10,076 bases of DNA from Phycisphaerae bacterium (GCA_021736565.1 JAIPFO010000104.1:1-10076); one strand, 5' to 3'; positions 1 to 6,830 are shown, counted from the first letter of the stretch. Notes: a model not told the origin generated them from the letters alone. Numbers and translations: made by a program.

Positions 1-1
1 C

Positions 2-532
2 AGCACGACCACCTGCCTGCGTGCTGCCGCCGTGAAACCCGGTTGGAAGTCCAGTAATGTGGACACCCAAACCTATATTTTCCTCAATGATGTCGTTCAC
101 CAGCCCGTAACGCCATCGGGGTATCCAGAGTCGTGGTCTTTTTACACCGCAGATTACCAGATGGACCCGGATGTCGTCAACGACCCGGTTTATGGCCCAT
201 TGTTGAACGATGCCCTTTTATCATTGCCAACCATGTCCATTGTAACCGATCAAGACAACCTGTTCGATTCGACCACCGGTATTTATGCCAATTCCACCAG
301 GGATGGAGTCGCCTGGGAGCGACCCGCTTCAATGGAGTATTTTACACCAGATGGTACGAAGCAATACCAGATTAATTGCGGATTGCGAATTCAAGGCGGC
401 TATTTCCGAAACCACTCAGCCTCCAGGAAACATTCGTTCCGCCTGTTATTTAAAGGGATCTACGGTGCGTCTAAGATGGAATTTCCAATATTTGCCTCAG
501 ATAAACATGCGGCCACGAGTTTTGATAACTGA
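2..532 (+). CDS. CotH-kinase-like secreted protein, N-terminal fragment (5' partial, ends at frameshift)
   Basis: The reading frame is open from the window edge, so the true start lies upstream; the GTG at 32 is internal. The first residues (LRAAAVKPGW, then VDTQTYIF) look like the end of a chitobiase/beta-hexosaminidase C-terminal-like domain that runs into the start of a CotH kinase region. Next come LPTMSIVTDQDNLFD and GLRIQGGYFRNHSASRKHSF, the early CotH signature in which the family places its phosphate/ATP-binding basic residues. The frame hits TGA at 530-532 directly after FDN. If one base is restored there, the protein continues as LILRAGANDGYSWDAMG in the frame of the downstream entry, which is exactly the expected CotH continuation. 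The two entries are therefore one gene split by a one-base loss or a sequencing error. CotH-like proteins are protein kinases in spore coats; the role of the many planctomycete secreted homologues is unknown. Confidence 0.85.
   Translation, partial: STTTCLRAAAVKPGWKSSNVDTQTYIFLNDVVHQPVTPSGYPESWSFYTADYQMDPDVVNDPVYGPLLNDALLSLPTMSIVTDQDNLFDSTTGIYANSTRDGVAWERPASMEYFTPDGTKQYQINCGLRIQGGYFRNHSASRKHSFRLLFKGIYGASKMEFPIFASDKHAATSFDN
527..532 (+). other. Frameshift site in the CotH-like gene
   Basis: The upstream frame reads TTT GAT AAC TGA. The downstream frame is open from CTG at 529, which shares C529 with the AAC codon. Inserting one C after 529 would give AAC CTG ATT CTC and restore a single uninterrupted protein. 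The sequence therefore looks like a CC to C loss. It may be a real inactivating mutation or an assembly or sequencing error. No slippery heptamer suggesting programmed frameshifting was seen. Confidence 0.75.
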
Positions 533-3228
533 TTCTCCGGGCCGGTGCGAATGACGGGTATTCCTGGGATGCCATGGGTACCACGGTGCAATATACGCGA
601 GACCAGTTTGGCCGAAGTTTGCAGCGGGATATGGGCCAGGCCGTATCGCATGGCACTTTTGTGCATCTGTATGTCAACGGGTTGTACTGGGGGTTATATA
701 ACCCGGTGGAACGGCCGGACAACGCCTTTTGTGCCAGTTACTATGGCGGCAGCAAAGAAGACTGGGATGTGTTTAAGCATATGAATCTGGAAGTTAATCA
801 GGGTGACAGTCTCGCCTTAAATCAAATGCTCGCCAAGTGCCAGGAGGCCGCCGGTTCCAATGCGGCCTACCAGGAACTTCAGGGCAATAATCTCGACGGC
901 ACAGATAATCCCACCTATCCTGACCTGCTGGATTTGGATAATTACATCGATTACATGATCGTTAATTTCTGGGCAGGTAACTATGACTGGCCCTGGAACA
1001 ATTACTGGCTGGCAAGTAAACGTACCGATGACAGCAGGGGGTTTAAGTTTTTCTGCTGGGATATAGAAGATACACTTGGAAGCATTCGATCACCGCTGAA
1101 TATAGACCGGGTCGGGGCCAATATGTCAGATGGGCCGGGTAAGCCTCATAACTATCTTAAAAATAATGCGGAATACAGAATGTTGTTTGCTGACCATCTT
1201 CATAAGCATTTCTTTAACGGAGGAATTCTGGAACCGGATTCTTTAACCCAGCGTTATAGCGGCCTGGCCGACTGGATTGAGCTGTCTATCATTGCAGAAT
1301 CCGCGCGATGGGGCGATCAGCATTATTCGACGCCACTGGGCCATAGTCAATGGGTCAGCTTTCGTGACTGGATGCTGAATACTTATTTGCCCCAACGATC
1401 TGATATAGTTCTTGGCCAGATGCGAGATCGTGGATTATACCCTCCAATAAATGCACCCCTGTTCAAAATAAATGGTTCTTACCAGTATGGGGGCAATGTC
1501 AACACAGGCGATCGACTCACAATAAGCAATCCATCCGGCGATGGAACAGTTTATTATACAACCGATGGTTCCGACCCTCGCCTTTTAGGCGGTTCACTCA
1601 ACTCAACAGCGGTGACGGCCTTATCAGCGTTTCCTTTAAATAAAAGTACTCGTGTTAAATCGCGTGTTCGGGATGGCTCGAAGTGGAGTGCACTTGCCGA
1701 TGCGGTATTTGGCGTAGGTGCGGTTGCCCAAAACCTTCGCATAACAGAGCTCATGTACAACCCACAGGATATACCAGGTCATGGTCCAAATACCGAGTTT
1801 ATGGAGTTAAAAAATATCAGCCAGACTGAAACGATAAACCTTAATCTTGTGAAATTCACAAACGGCATAAACTTTACGTTTGGGGATATCTCACTTGCCC
1901 CGGGCGATTATCTGGTCGTAGTCGAAGATCAGGCATCGTTCCTTGCCAGCCATGCCGGTTTTAGCGGAGTTATTGCAGGTGAGTATTCAGGCAGCCTTGA
2001 CAATAGCGGTGAACGTATTGTGATCGAAGATGCGGCAGGCGGTGTCATTCAAGACTTTAAATTCAATGACAAGTGGTATCCGGCGACTGACGGGCCTGGA
2101 TTGTCACTTAATATTGTTAATGCCAAAAACACAGACCCCAATGCCTGGTCGATAAAAGAAGGCTGGTATCCCGGAACGACAATCGGCGGCACACCATGCA
2201 GCAAGGATACCGGTACAGTGATCGCCGACGGTGCGGTTGTCATCCATGAAATAATGACGCACACCGGAAGTGCCAATGGGGACTGGATCGAACTTCACAA
2301 CACCACCGGCAGTGTTATTAATATCGGTGGCTGGTTCCTCAGCGATAATGACACCTATTTAAAGAAATATGAAATACCCGTCAATATCCCCCAGGCCATT
2401 ATACCGGCCGGTGGATACGTTGTATTCAACGCCGTCGAACATTTTGGCGATAGTGCCAATGCCGGCTGTGATCTCGCATTTGGCCTCAGCAGCTTCGGTG
2501 AAACTCTCTATCTCTATTCGGGCTGGAACGGCCAGTTTACCGGCTATGAAACCAGCGAAGATTTCCCGGCGGCGGCTTCGGAAGTGACATTCGGACGGTA
2601 TGTAAAGTCCTCCGGTAACGTTGATTTTGTCGCGATGGATACCCCGACACCCGGCTTTGAAAATTCCCTACCTTCGATAGGGCCAATTGTTATAAGCGAA
2701 ATAATGTATAACCCGATAGATCTGGATTCCCAGGCAGAATATATTGAGCTAACAAACATCACCTCCAGTGAGGTTAAATTATTTGACCTGGACAACCCCA
2801 CCAACACGTGGCAATTCACCCTGGGCATAGATTTTGTATTTCCTGAAAATGTAACTGTGGGGCCGGGGGAATCCTTACTGGTCGTTCGTGACGACCCATC
2901 AACGTTCAGGGCAACTTACAGCCCCGTTTACGGCATGGACCCCGGCAGGCAGATCTTTGGGCCTTACGCCAATGAAACAGGCCTGAAAAACAGCGGTGAA
3001 AAAATCGAAATATCAAGGCCGTCCACTCCCCAACCGGATGGCTTTGTGCCTTACATTCGTGTTGATCGTGTCAATTACAGCGATGGCAGTCATCCGGAAA
3101 ATTTCCCAGAGAACATCGACCCCTGGCCTACAGCCCCTGACGGCCAGGGACAATCACTTGTAAAAAGCAATTTGACGCTTTATGGAAATGATGATACCAA
3201 CTGGCAAAGTTCAAGTCCCACCCCCTAA
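529..3228 (+). CDS. CotH kinase / chitobiase-C-like / triple lamin-tail-domain secreted protein, C-terminal portion
   Basis: This continues the preceding fragment in a shifted frame; read alone, the first ATG is at 574 and gives 884 residues, with no convincing ribosome site. Numbering from that ATG, the CotH kinase-like core covers about 1-290 and includes LDLDNYIDYMIVNFWAGNYDWP (119-140) and WDIEDTLG (162-169), the acidic metal-binding region of the family. A chitobiase/beta-hexosaminidase C-terminal-like module follows (GTVYYTTDGSDPR at 324-336). Three lamin-tail domains then follow: about 388-515 (ITELMYNP, EFMELKN), 555-697 (VIHEIMTH, DWIELHN) and 705-880 (VISEIMYNP, EYIELTN). The third ends with the usual DDTNWQSSSPTP tail, and the stop TAA comes immediately after. 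No dockerin, PEP-CTERM or other sorting module is visible, although such proteins often carry one. The export signal would lie upstream of the window. The call is firm by family; the substrate is unknown. Confidence 0.88.
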   Translation: MILRAGANDGYSWDAMGTTVQYTRDQFGRSLQRDMGQAVSHGTFVHLYVNGLYWGLYNPVERPDNAFCASYYGGSKEDWDVFKHMNLEVNQGDSLALNQMLAKCQEAAGSNAAYQELQGNNLDGTDNPTYPDLLDLDNYIDYMIVNFWAGNYDWPWNNYWLASKRTDDSRGFKFFCWDIEDTLGSIRSPLNIDRVGANMSDGPGKPHNYLKNNAEYRMLFADHLHKHFFNGGILEPDSLTQRYSGLADWIELSIIAESARWGDQHYSTPLGHSQWVSFRDWMLNTYLPQRSDIVLGQMRDRGLYPPINAPLFKINGSYQYGGNVNTGDRLTISNPSGDGTVYYTTDGSDPRLLGGSLNSTAVTALSAFPLNKSTRVKSRVRDGSKWSALADAVFGVGAVAQNLRITELMYNPQDIPGHGPNTEFMELKNISQTETINLNLVKFTNGINFTFGDISLAPGDYLVVVEDQASFLASHAGFSGVIAGEYSGSLDNSGERIVIEDAAGGVIQDFKFNDKWYPATDGPGLSLNIVNAKNTDPNAWSIKEGWYPGTTIGGTPCSKDTGTVIADGAVVIHEIMTHTGSANGDWIELHNTTGSVINIGGWFLSDNDTYLKKYEIPVNIPQAIIPAGGYVVFNAVEHFGDSANAGCDLAFGLSSFGETLYLYSGWNGQFTGYETSEDFPAAASEVTFGRYVKSSGNVDFVAMDTPTPGFENSLPSIGPIVISEIMYNPIDLDSQAEYIELTNITSSEVKLFDLDNPTNTWQFTLGIDFVFPENVTVGPGESLLVVRDDPSTFRATYSPVYGMDPGRQIFGPYANETGLKNSGEKIEISRPSTPQPDGFVPYIRVDRVNYSDGSHPENFPENIDPWPTAPDGQGQSLVKSNLTLYGNDDTNWQSSSPTP

Positions 3229-3297
3229 GCCCAGAAGCTGTATGTTTTCATGACGCAATGCCCGGCAAATTAAGTTTATCACAAAACGTTAATAAGA

Positions 3298-3340
3298 GGT
3301 AAGCGTTCACGTCATGACAAAACAGTCCCCGCCGAAGGCG
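3298..3340 (+). repeat. Dispersed 43-nt repeat, copy A (GGTRAGCGTTCRCG family)
   Basis: This segment matches the minus strand of 9598-9640 at 35 of 43 positions without gaps. It starts with GGTAAGCGTTCACG and ends with CGCCGAAGGCG, a small perfect hairpin with a GAA loop that is identical in both copies. Most differences are transitions, as expected for ageing copies of one element. The near-palindromic core GTAAGCGTTCAC also resembles a LacI-family operator, but the similarity extends well beyond an operator. The repeat's origin is unknown. Confidence 0.7.
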
Positions 3341-3396
3341 ACTTCCTAACCGACCCCTTCACCCATCCCCTTCATTGAGTGGTGGATTATTTCAGT

Positions 3397-3453
3397 GACG
3401 ACGATGACAGCAATTTCATGGTTGGTCTTTTAGTTAACGAATGTCCCATTCCA
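3397..3453 (+). repeat. Diverged direct repeat of about 57 nt, copy 1
   Basis: Aligned without gaps to 3885-3941, this segment matches at 49 of 57 positions, including an exact 18-nt block TGGTCTTTTAGTTAACGA. It ends in ATGTCCCATTCC, one member of the TGTCCCWTWC core family seen four times between 3441 and 4333. In one frame both copies read as a GLLVNECP-like peptide. However, seven of the eight differences change the residue, so selection on a protein is not supported. Confidence 0.65.
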
Positions 3454-3520
3454 AATCGTATAGAACTTCTTTAGTATCTTTCATATCAATATTTTCCTGT
3501 CCATTAAAATATAAGCTCTC

Positions 3521-3689
3521 TTGTTCGTGTATTTCGTGTATTTTGTGGTTAAAAAAACAACCTTATCAACACCCATCACTTGCAGAACATAATATAAGTC
3601 TCACACAGATATTTCTAGTATCAATCAATATCATAAAAATAATTCAATCTTGGTAATATTTTTTTTTAACCACGAACCACACGAACAAA
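3521..3689. repeat. Inverted repeat with TTGTTCGTGT arms
   Basis: The left arm (3521-3557) contains TTGTTCGTGT, TTTCGTG and TTGTGGTTAAAAAAA. The right arm (3659-3689) is its inverted counterpart and reads TTTGTTCGTGT..TTCGTGGTTAAAAAA on the minus strand; the left arm carries about one extra TTTCGTGTA unit. About 100 nt of AT-rich sequence separates the arms. Iterated TTCGTG / TTTCGTGGTTAA strings are a familiar intergenic repeat type in many bacteria; that link is from memory, not a search. Confidence 0.55.
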
Positions 3690-3793
3690 TAATAATTACT
3701 TTTTTACACAGCCATCACATAGAATAAAGGCTCTAAAACTAAATGTTTCAAAATAGCTGGGTATGAGTTACACTGTAATTACCAAAAAACATG

Positions 3794-3810
3794 AGTCACT
3801 GTCCCTTACT
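3794..3810 (+). repeat. Exact 17-nt direct repeat, copy 1 (AGTCACTGTCCCTTACT)
   Basis: It is identical to 4320-4336 in the same orientation. The two copies bracket the small membrane-protein gene and one of the 57-nt repeats. The CTGTCCCTTAC core aligns with GTGTCCCTTTC and ATGTCCCATTC at the ends of the 57-nt repeats. Confidence 0.65.
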
Positions 3811-3884
3811 TGCTGTTACTCGCTGACAATGTGCCTCTGATTACATCAAAAAATGGTATGAAAGGTTATTTTTATGAGATTTAT

Positions 3885-3941
3885 CACGGCGATGACGGCA
3901 ATTCTATGGCTGGTCTTTTAGTTAACGAGTGTCCCTTTCCA
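3885..3941 (+). repeat. Diverged direct repeat of about 57 nt, copy 2
   Basis: This is the second copy of the repeat at 3397-3453, in the same orientation about 490 bp away. It ends in GTGTCCCTTTCC. It lies immediately downstream of the small membrane-protein gene's stop. Its function is unknown; it may be a remnant of a REP-like or other short mobile repeat. Confidence 0.65.
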
Positions 3942-3968
3942 TTTTCATTTCCTCCATTTCCGTTTAGG

Positions 3969-4259
3969 TCACCAATTGCGGTAAATACATATAAAAATGA
4001 CATAGGACGAGGCGAGCAATAGTGCCACTGCATGATTGAGCACGGTCTTTCCCTTCAACATGCGAACGATTTCGATAATCGTAATGATTAACCCCAAAAG
4101 ACCAAGTGAGATGTTGGAATAACCACTAAACAACATGCTTGAGCAACCGCTACGAGAAGCAGTCCCCGGAAGCACCCATATAAAGAACAGGGTCCATGGA
4201 ATTACGGATACGACGGTAATAACAATATCGAAGATCGAAAAGTTACCTTCCCATTTCAT
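3969..4259 (-). CDS. Small three-helix membrane protein, unknown function
   Basis: The product is 96 residues. Three hydrophobic segments are visible at about 10-30, 48-66 and 74-92, separated by a short polar stretch (ASRSGCSS) and by RMLKGKTVLNH. The ATG at 4259 is the only reasonable start, because an in-frame TAG lies three codons upstream; AGG-rich sequence precedes it at a modest distance. No family was recognised. It is the last gene of the minus-strand series, 93 nt after the DUF3467 gene, and sits between the two exact 17-nt repeats, so it could instead be an independent acquisition. The hydrophobic pattern and closed start support a real gene, but it could be a chance frame. Confidence 0.6.
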   Translation of the reverse strand: MKWEGNFSIFDIVITVVSVIPWTLFFIWVLPGTASRSGCSSMLFSGYSNISLGLLGLIITIIEIVRMLKGKTVLNHAVALLLASSYVIFICIYRNW

Positions 4260-4319
4260 TTTACATGCCTAACCTGGGATTCCCATATGACATTGTATAT
4301 TTCAGCCTGGGGCCCAGCA

Positions 4320-4336
4320 AGTCACTGTCCCTTACT
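4320..4336 (+). repeat. Exact 17-nt direct repeat, copy 2 (AGTCACTGTCCCTTACT)
   Basis: This is the second copy of the 3794-3810 repeat. It lies in the 93-nt gap between the DUF3467 gene and the small membrane-protein gene. It is adjacent to a GC-rich patch (CTGGGGCCCAG at 4307-4317) with palindromic character. Confidence 0.65.
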
Positions 4337-4352
4337 CACTCTTGTTTATAGT

Positions 4353-5030
4353 TTACCTTTTTACTCGTTTAGTAACATCCAATTCAATATTACCATAATT
4401 CTTTTCATGGGCCAAAACTGCCAATTTTAAAGGACGTAAAAAATGTTTGGCAGTAGAATAATTTAAAATTATTCGATCTTCAATTATCAGATTATGGTCT
4501 TTAGAACTGAATGGATTTGAATTCATGACAAAATCAACGATCACTTCTTCGGGCGTCCCTGTCACTCTGCAAAAATTTGAATAATGCGGTATGAGGAGAT
4601 ATCCATTTCTGGATAAGGTGCTGTTATCTGCTTTATTACTTTTTGAGCCATCTGAATCGGCATTGGGATCATCTGTTGTTATAGGGTTGGTCTCTATTAC
4701 ACCAAAATTCCTTTCATGACGTTCAATGGTTTGTTCAATAGCCGCTAATAACCGTTTGGCCGTATAATAATTTAATACAATTCGCTTAAAAGGTCTGCCT
4801 GTACCATTTTTATGAGTATCCTGATATTGCCAAAGCGCAAAATCAAAAATTATTTCTTCTGGATTGTCTTTTACTTCAACATGATTGGCATACGTCGCAA
4901 GAACACCTGAGTCGTCAAGGGTTATTGTTACCTGGGACCCAATAGCTTCTGGAGTATTTAAGGGCACTCTCGAAAAAAGATAAAACGCACAAACAAATAA
5001 TATTGGAATTAGGATGGTGAATTTTTTCAT
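4353..5030 (-). CDS. Membrane-anchored or secreted protein with tandem DUF3467 domains
   Basis: The product is 225 residues. Residues 4-21 (ILIPILFVCAFYLFS) form a signal anchor or signal peptide after MKK. Two copies of a DUF3467-like fold follow. Copy 1 is at about 43-112 (YANHVEVKDNPEEIIFDF, RIVLNYYTAKRLLAAIE, ERNFGVIE). Copy 2 is at about 144-216 (YSNFCRVTGTPEEVIVDF, RIILNYSTAKHFLRPL, EKNYGNIE). The shared frame is Y(A/S)N..V...PEE(I/V)..DF, RI(V/I)LNY.TAK, and N(F/Y)G.IE. A polar, probably flexible linker (113-143) joins them. DUF3467 proteins are usually short single-domain proteins of unknown function, so duplication plus an export signal is notable. AGGA lies 9 nt before the ATG. It follows the thioredoxin-dockerin gene by 60 nt on the same strand and may be co-transcribed. 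The domain assignment is from recalled motif similarity. Confidence 0.85.
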   Translation of the reverse strand: MKKFTILIPILFVCAFYLFSRVPLNTPEAIGSQVTITLDDSGVLATYANHVEVKDNPEEIIFDFALWQYQDTHKNGTGRPFKRIVLNYYTAKRLLAAIEQTIERHERNFGVIETNPITTDDPNADSDGSKSNKADNSTLSRNGYLLIPHYSNFCRVTGTPEEVIVDFVMNSNPFSSKDHNLIIEDRIILNYSTAKHFLRPLKLAVLAHEKNYGNIELDVTKRVKR

Positions 5031-5065
5031 AGATATTTTTCCTAAATTAAAGGATTATGTATTAT

Positions 5066-5079
5066 CGTAAGCGTTCATG
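5066..5079 (+). promoter_or_regulatory. Operator-like CGTAAGCGTTCATG in intergenic gap
   Basis: This near-palindrome shares 12 of 13 core bases with the GTAAGCGTTCACG start of the dispersed repeat at 3298 and resembles GTAAGCGCTCACG at 9438-9450. A central CG flanked by inverted TAAG/TTCA halves is typical of LacI-family operators. It lies in the 60-nt gap just upstream of the DUF3467 gene. It may be an operator or merely a truncated copy of the dispersed repeat. Confidence 0.3.
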
Positions 5080-5090
5080 CAATTTTCCAA

Positions 5091-6035
5091 CTATTTTACA
5101 AGCCAGTATTGCGCCAAGTAAAACAAGTCGCCTAAGCTGACATCGCCATCGCTGTCAAGGTCTTCCCTGGGCGATCCGATTTCCTGCCATTTGCTGGTAA
5201 GCCGGGCAAAGTCCAACAAGTCAATAACGCGGTCTTCATTGATGTCGGCAGTCATGATGTAGGTTCGATCCAGTTGGATTGCCTGGCCTGCAGTGATCGT
5301 CATTTGCTCGGAAGGCAGCGTCCTCCAACCCTCGTTGATCGGCTTGTAATTAATGGTATGGGGACCGGCTGATAAGTTGTCCACCGTGGCACCGCTGTTT
5401 TGCCAGGTGCCGCCGTCAATATTCCACTGTGCCCCGATATCGACGGCTTTTGCCGGGGTCAGGGTTACTTGCAGACTCCCTGTGGTTCGTTGGACACTGT
5501 CGATCATCGAGCGAAAAGTTGTATAGCCTCCCGAACCGTATCCCGTTTGATTCCGAAGAACTTCCCATTGGCCATAGTTGGTCCCGGCAGCGCCATTGAC
5601 GATCGCTATTTGGGGAATAAAACCTGATCCAAAGGCACTGAAAGCAGTGTAGCTAAAGTCATCCCATATCGTTTCCAAACCATACGTGGCGATGTAAGCA
5701 TTGGTCTGTGCCACGGCGCCGCTCTGGATGTTCATCGAGATCAGTATTACCGGAATGTTCGATGGATTGCCCCCCTGGTCGTGGTAGTACTGCTGAATAT
5801 ATGGCTCCAGTTCCGAGGCCGCCGTTTTGCAGGGCCCACACCAGTACGCAAAGAAGTCCAGGACGATAATGTGCCCGGCATAGTCGTAGAGCGACACGTT
5901 GGTATTTGTATTATAAACCTTTACTGTAAAGTTCGCCGCGGTATCTCCCGCCTGGTAAGCGGCCCAAACCGGCTGCGAGACTGCCAATAATAATACAACG
6001 GTAACAAGCCAAATTAAATTGAGTTTTCTAAACAT
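5091..6035 (-). CDS. Secreted thioredoxin-like (TlpA/AhpC-type) protein with PEGA-like and dockerin-type domains
   Basis: The product is 314 residues from the ATG at 6035. This start is preferred over the ATG at 6074 because AAAGGA lies 7 nt upstream and the signal peptide MFRKLNLIWL...QPVWA then begins at residue 1, with cleavage near 25. A thioredoxin fold covers about 26-180, with redox motif CGPC at 66-69 inside VLDFFAYWCGPCK and a likely cis-proline at P141 (GFIPQ). A PEGA-like beta-sandwich (about 186-260: GSLQVTLTP, AQWNIDGGTWQNSGATV, GPHTINY) follows. The C-terminus (263-314) has two calcium-loop-like repeats, DINEDRVIDLLDF and DLDSDGDVSLGDL, as in dockerin type I or planctomycete dockerin-like modules. 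The likely role is disulfide or thiol chemistry outside the cytoplasm. It follows the pseudopilin-like gene by 57 nt. Confidence 0.9.
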   Translation of the reverse strand: MFRKLNLIWLVTVVLLLAVSQPVWAAYQAGDTAANFTVKVYNTNTNVSLYDYAGHIIVLDFFAYWCGPCKTAASELEPYIQQYYHDQGGNPSNIPVILISMNIQSGAVAQTNAYIATYGLETIWDDFSYTAFSAFGSGFIPQIAIVNGAAGTNYGQWEVLRNQTGYGSGGYTTFRSMIDSVQRTTGSLQVTLTPAKAVDIGAQWNIDGGTWQNSGATVDNLSAGPHTINYKPINEGWRTLPSEQMTITAGQAIQLDRTYIMTADINEDRVIDLLDFARLTSKWQEIGSPREDLDSDGDVSLGDLFYLAQYWLVK

Positions 6036-6042
6036 TTTTCGT

Positions 6043-6048
6043 TCCTTT
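6043..6048 (-). promoter_or_regulatory. Ribosome binding site deciding the thioredoxin-like start
   Basis: AAAGGA lies 7 nt before the ATG at 6035. The alternative ATG at 6074 would put 13 charged and polar residues ahead of the signal peptide and would include this site inside the coding sequence. Confidence 0.7.
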
Positions 6049-6092
6049 CTAATGAGAGTGCTGTTGGGGTGCATTGCGTAAGATTAGAGATT

Positions 6093-6830
6093 TTAAAGTG
6101 GGTCACTGACCGGCGGATTGTCTGTTTTAAAGTTCCTTATAAACTTCTCTTTCGAATAACTTTCAACGTGATAGTCTGGGAGTAAGACCTTGATCGATTC
6201 ATTCGGATGGACAAACGGATTCCACCACCCTTGCAGTTTTGCCTCGGCGTTCGGGCCACCGCTGTCGGGGATAAACGACAGCCCCCACGTCTGATCGGCG
6301 GCAAGGAAGGCGTTTCGAAGTTGTTTACTTCCCTGACGATTCTGGCTGGCATAGTTGTGCAGCCCATAGTCCAGAGGATATCCGCACTTTCGAGCATCAG
6401 TATCGGTGGTTTTAATCTTGTTGCCAGGACAGCTGAAGTGCGATATGTAGGAATCGTTCATCTGGCCGGGTAATTGCATATAATCAGTGGGGGTCGATAT
6501 ATGCAGATCCATCAAATAGGGTGCCAGTAACGAAGGATAGCCCGCCTGCCAAAACATGGGGCAGATATTGGAAGGCCATGGATTTTGCCAATCTGCCGGA
6601 TTTGAAGCGTTTGCCCCGGGGGCCAGGGGCAGGGCGCGAGGATAAAAGTCCCTGTAGTCCTGGGCATATAAATCCAGGCTTACGCCAAGACGGTGAAGAT
6701 TAGCGCCGCAAACGGCCGCATTTGCCTGCTGCTTGGCCATATTCAACGCCGGCATCAGAATGGCTACCAGTAAAGCAATAATGGATATCACAACAAGTAA
6801 CTCGATCAGCGTGAAAGCTTTTTTTCTCAC
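6093..6830 (-). CDS. Pseudopilin-like protein with type II/IV prepilin N-terminal methylation motif
   Basis: The product is 245 residues and starts at GTG (6830), with AGGG 6 nt upstream. The N-terminus MRKKAFTLIELLVVISIIALLVAILMPAL is a classic prepilin leader and hydrophobic helix. Cleavage is expected between A5 and F6, with the conserved glutamate at position 5 of the mature form. The globular part carries CGANLHRLGVSLDLYAQDY (41-59), typical of planctomycete DUF1559/H-X9-DG proteins, and paired cysteines are likely (C90, C134, C149). The C-terminal motif is degenerate: H208 is followed by ten residues and then DYHVE rather than X9-DG. The related protein at 9680 has the exact motif. Such proteins are very numerous in planctomycetes and may form short pilus-like structures or act as surface scaffold; individual functions are unknown. 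Confidence 0.9.
   Translation of the reverse strand: MRKKAFTLIELLVVISIIALLVAILMPALNMAKQQANAAVCGANLHRLGVSLDLYAQDYRDFYPRALPLAPGANASNPADWQNPWPSNICPMFWQAGYPSLLAPYLMDLHISTPTDYMQLPGQMNDSYISHFSCPGNKIKTTDTDARKCGYPLDYGLHNYASQNRQGSKQLRNAFLAADQTWGLSFIPDSGGPNAEAKLQGWWNPFVHPNESIKVLLPDYHVESYSKEKFIRNFKTDNPPVSDPL

Larger units (their letters stand above)
3229..3968. other. Gene-free, AT-rich, repeat-laden intergenic stretch
   Basis: No credible gene was found here. Apparent frames are short, AT-rich and run through the repeats described separately. The stretch lies downstream of the CotH-like gene and downstream of the small membrane-protein gene, so it is a convergent 3'-3' interval. It holds a 43-nt dispersed repeat (3298-3340), two copies of a diverged repeat of about 57 nt (3397-3453 and 3885-3941), an inverted repeat with arms at 3521-3557 and 3659-3689, and one copy of a 17-nt exact repeat (3794-3810). 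No clear intrinsic terminator with a T-run was found after either gene. Confidence 0.6.

Noticed and set aside
527..532. Programmed ribosomal frameshift in the CotH-like gene
   Set aside because: No slippery heptamer, internal Shine-Dalgarno or downstream structure was seen; a one-base loss or sequencing error explains the data more simply.
3441..3656. Plus-strand frame of 71 codons
   Set aside because: It runs through the AT-rich inverted repeat, has no domain-like pattern, and its composition matches non-coding surroundings.
3810..4022. Plus-strand frame of 70 codons containing a GLLVNECP-like string
   Set aside because: It is mostly made of the diverged repeat. The repeat copies differ at residue-changing positions, there is no ribosome site, and it overlaps the better-supported minus-strand membrane-protein gene.
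6036..6074. Upstream ATG at 6074 as start of the thioredoxin-like gene
   Set aside because: The downstream ATG at 6035 has AAAGGA at ideal spacing and begins directly with the signal peptide.
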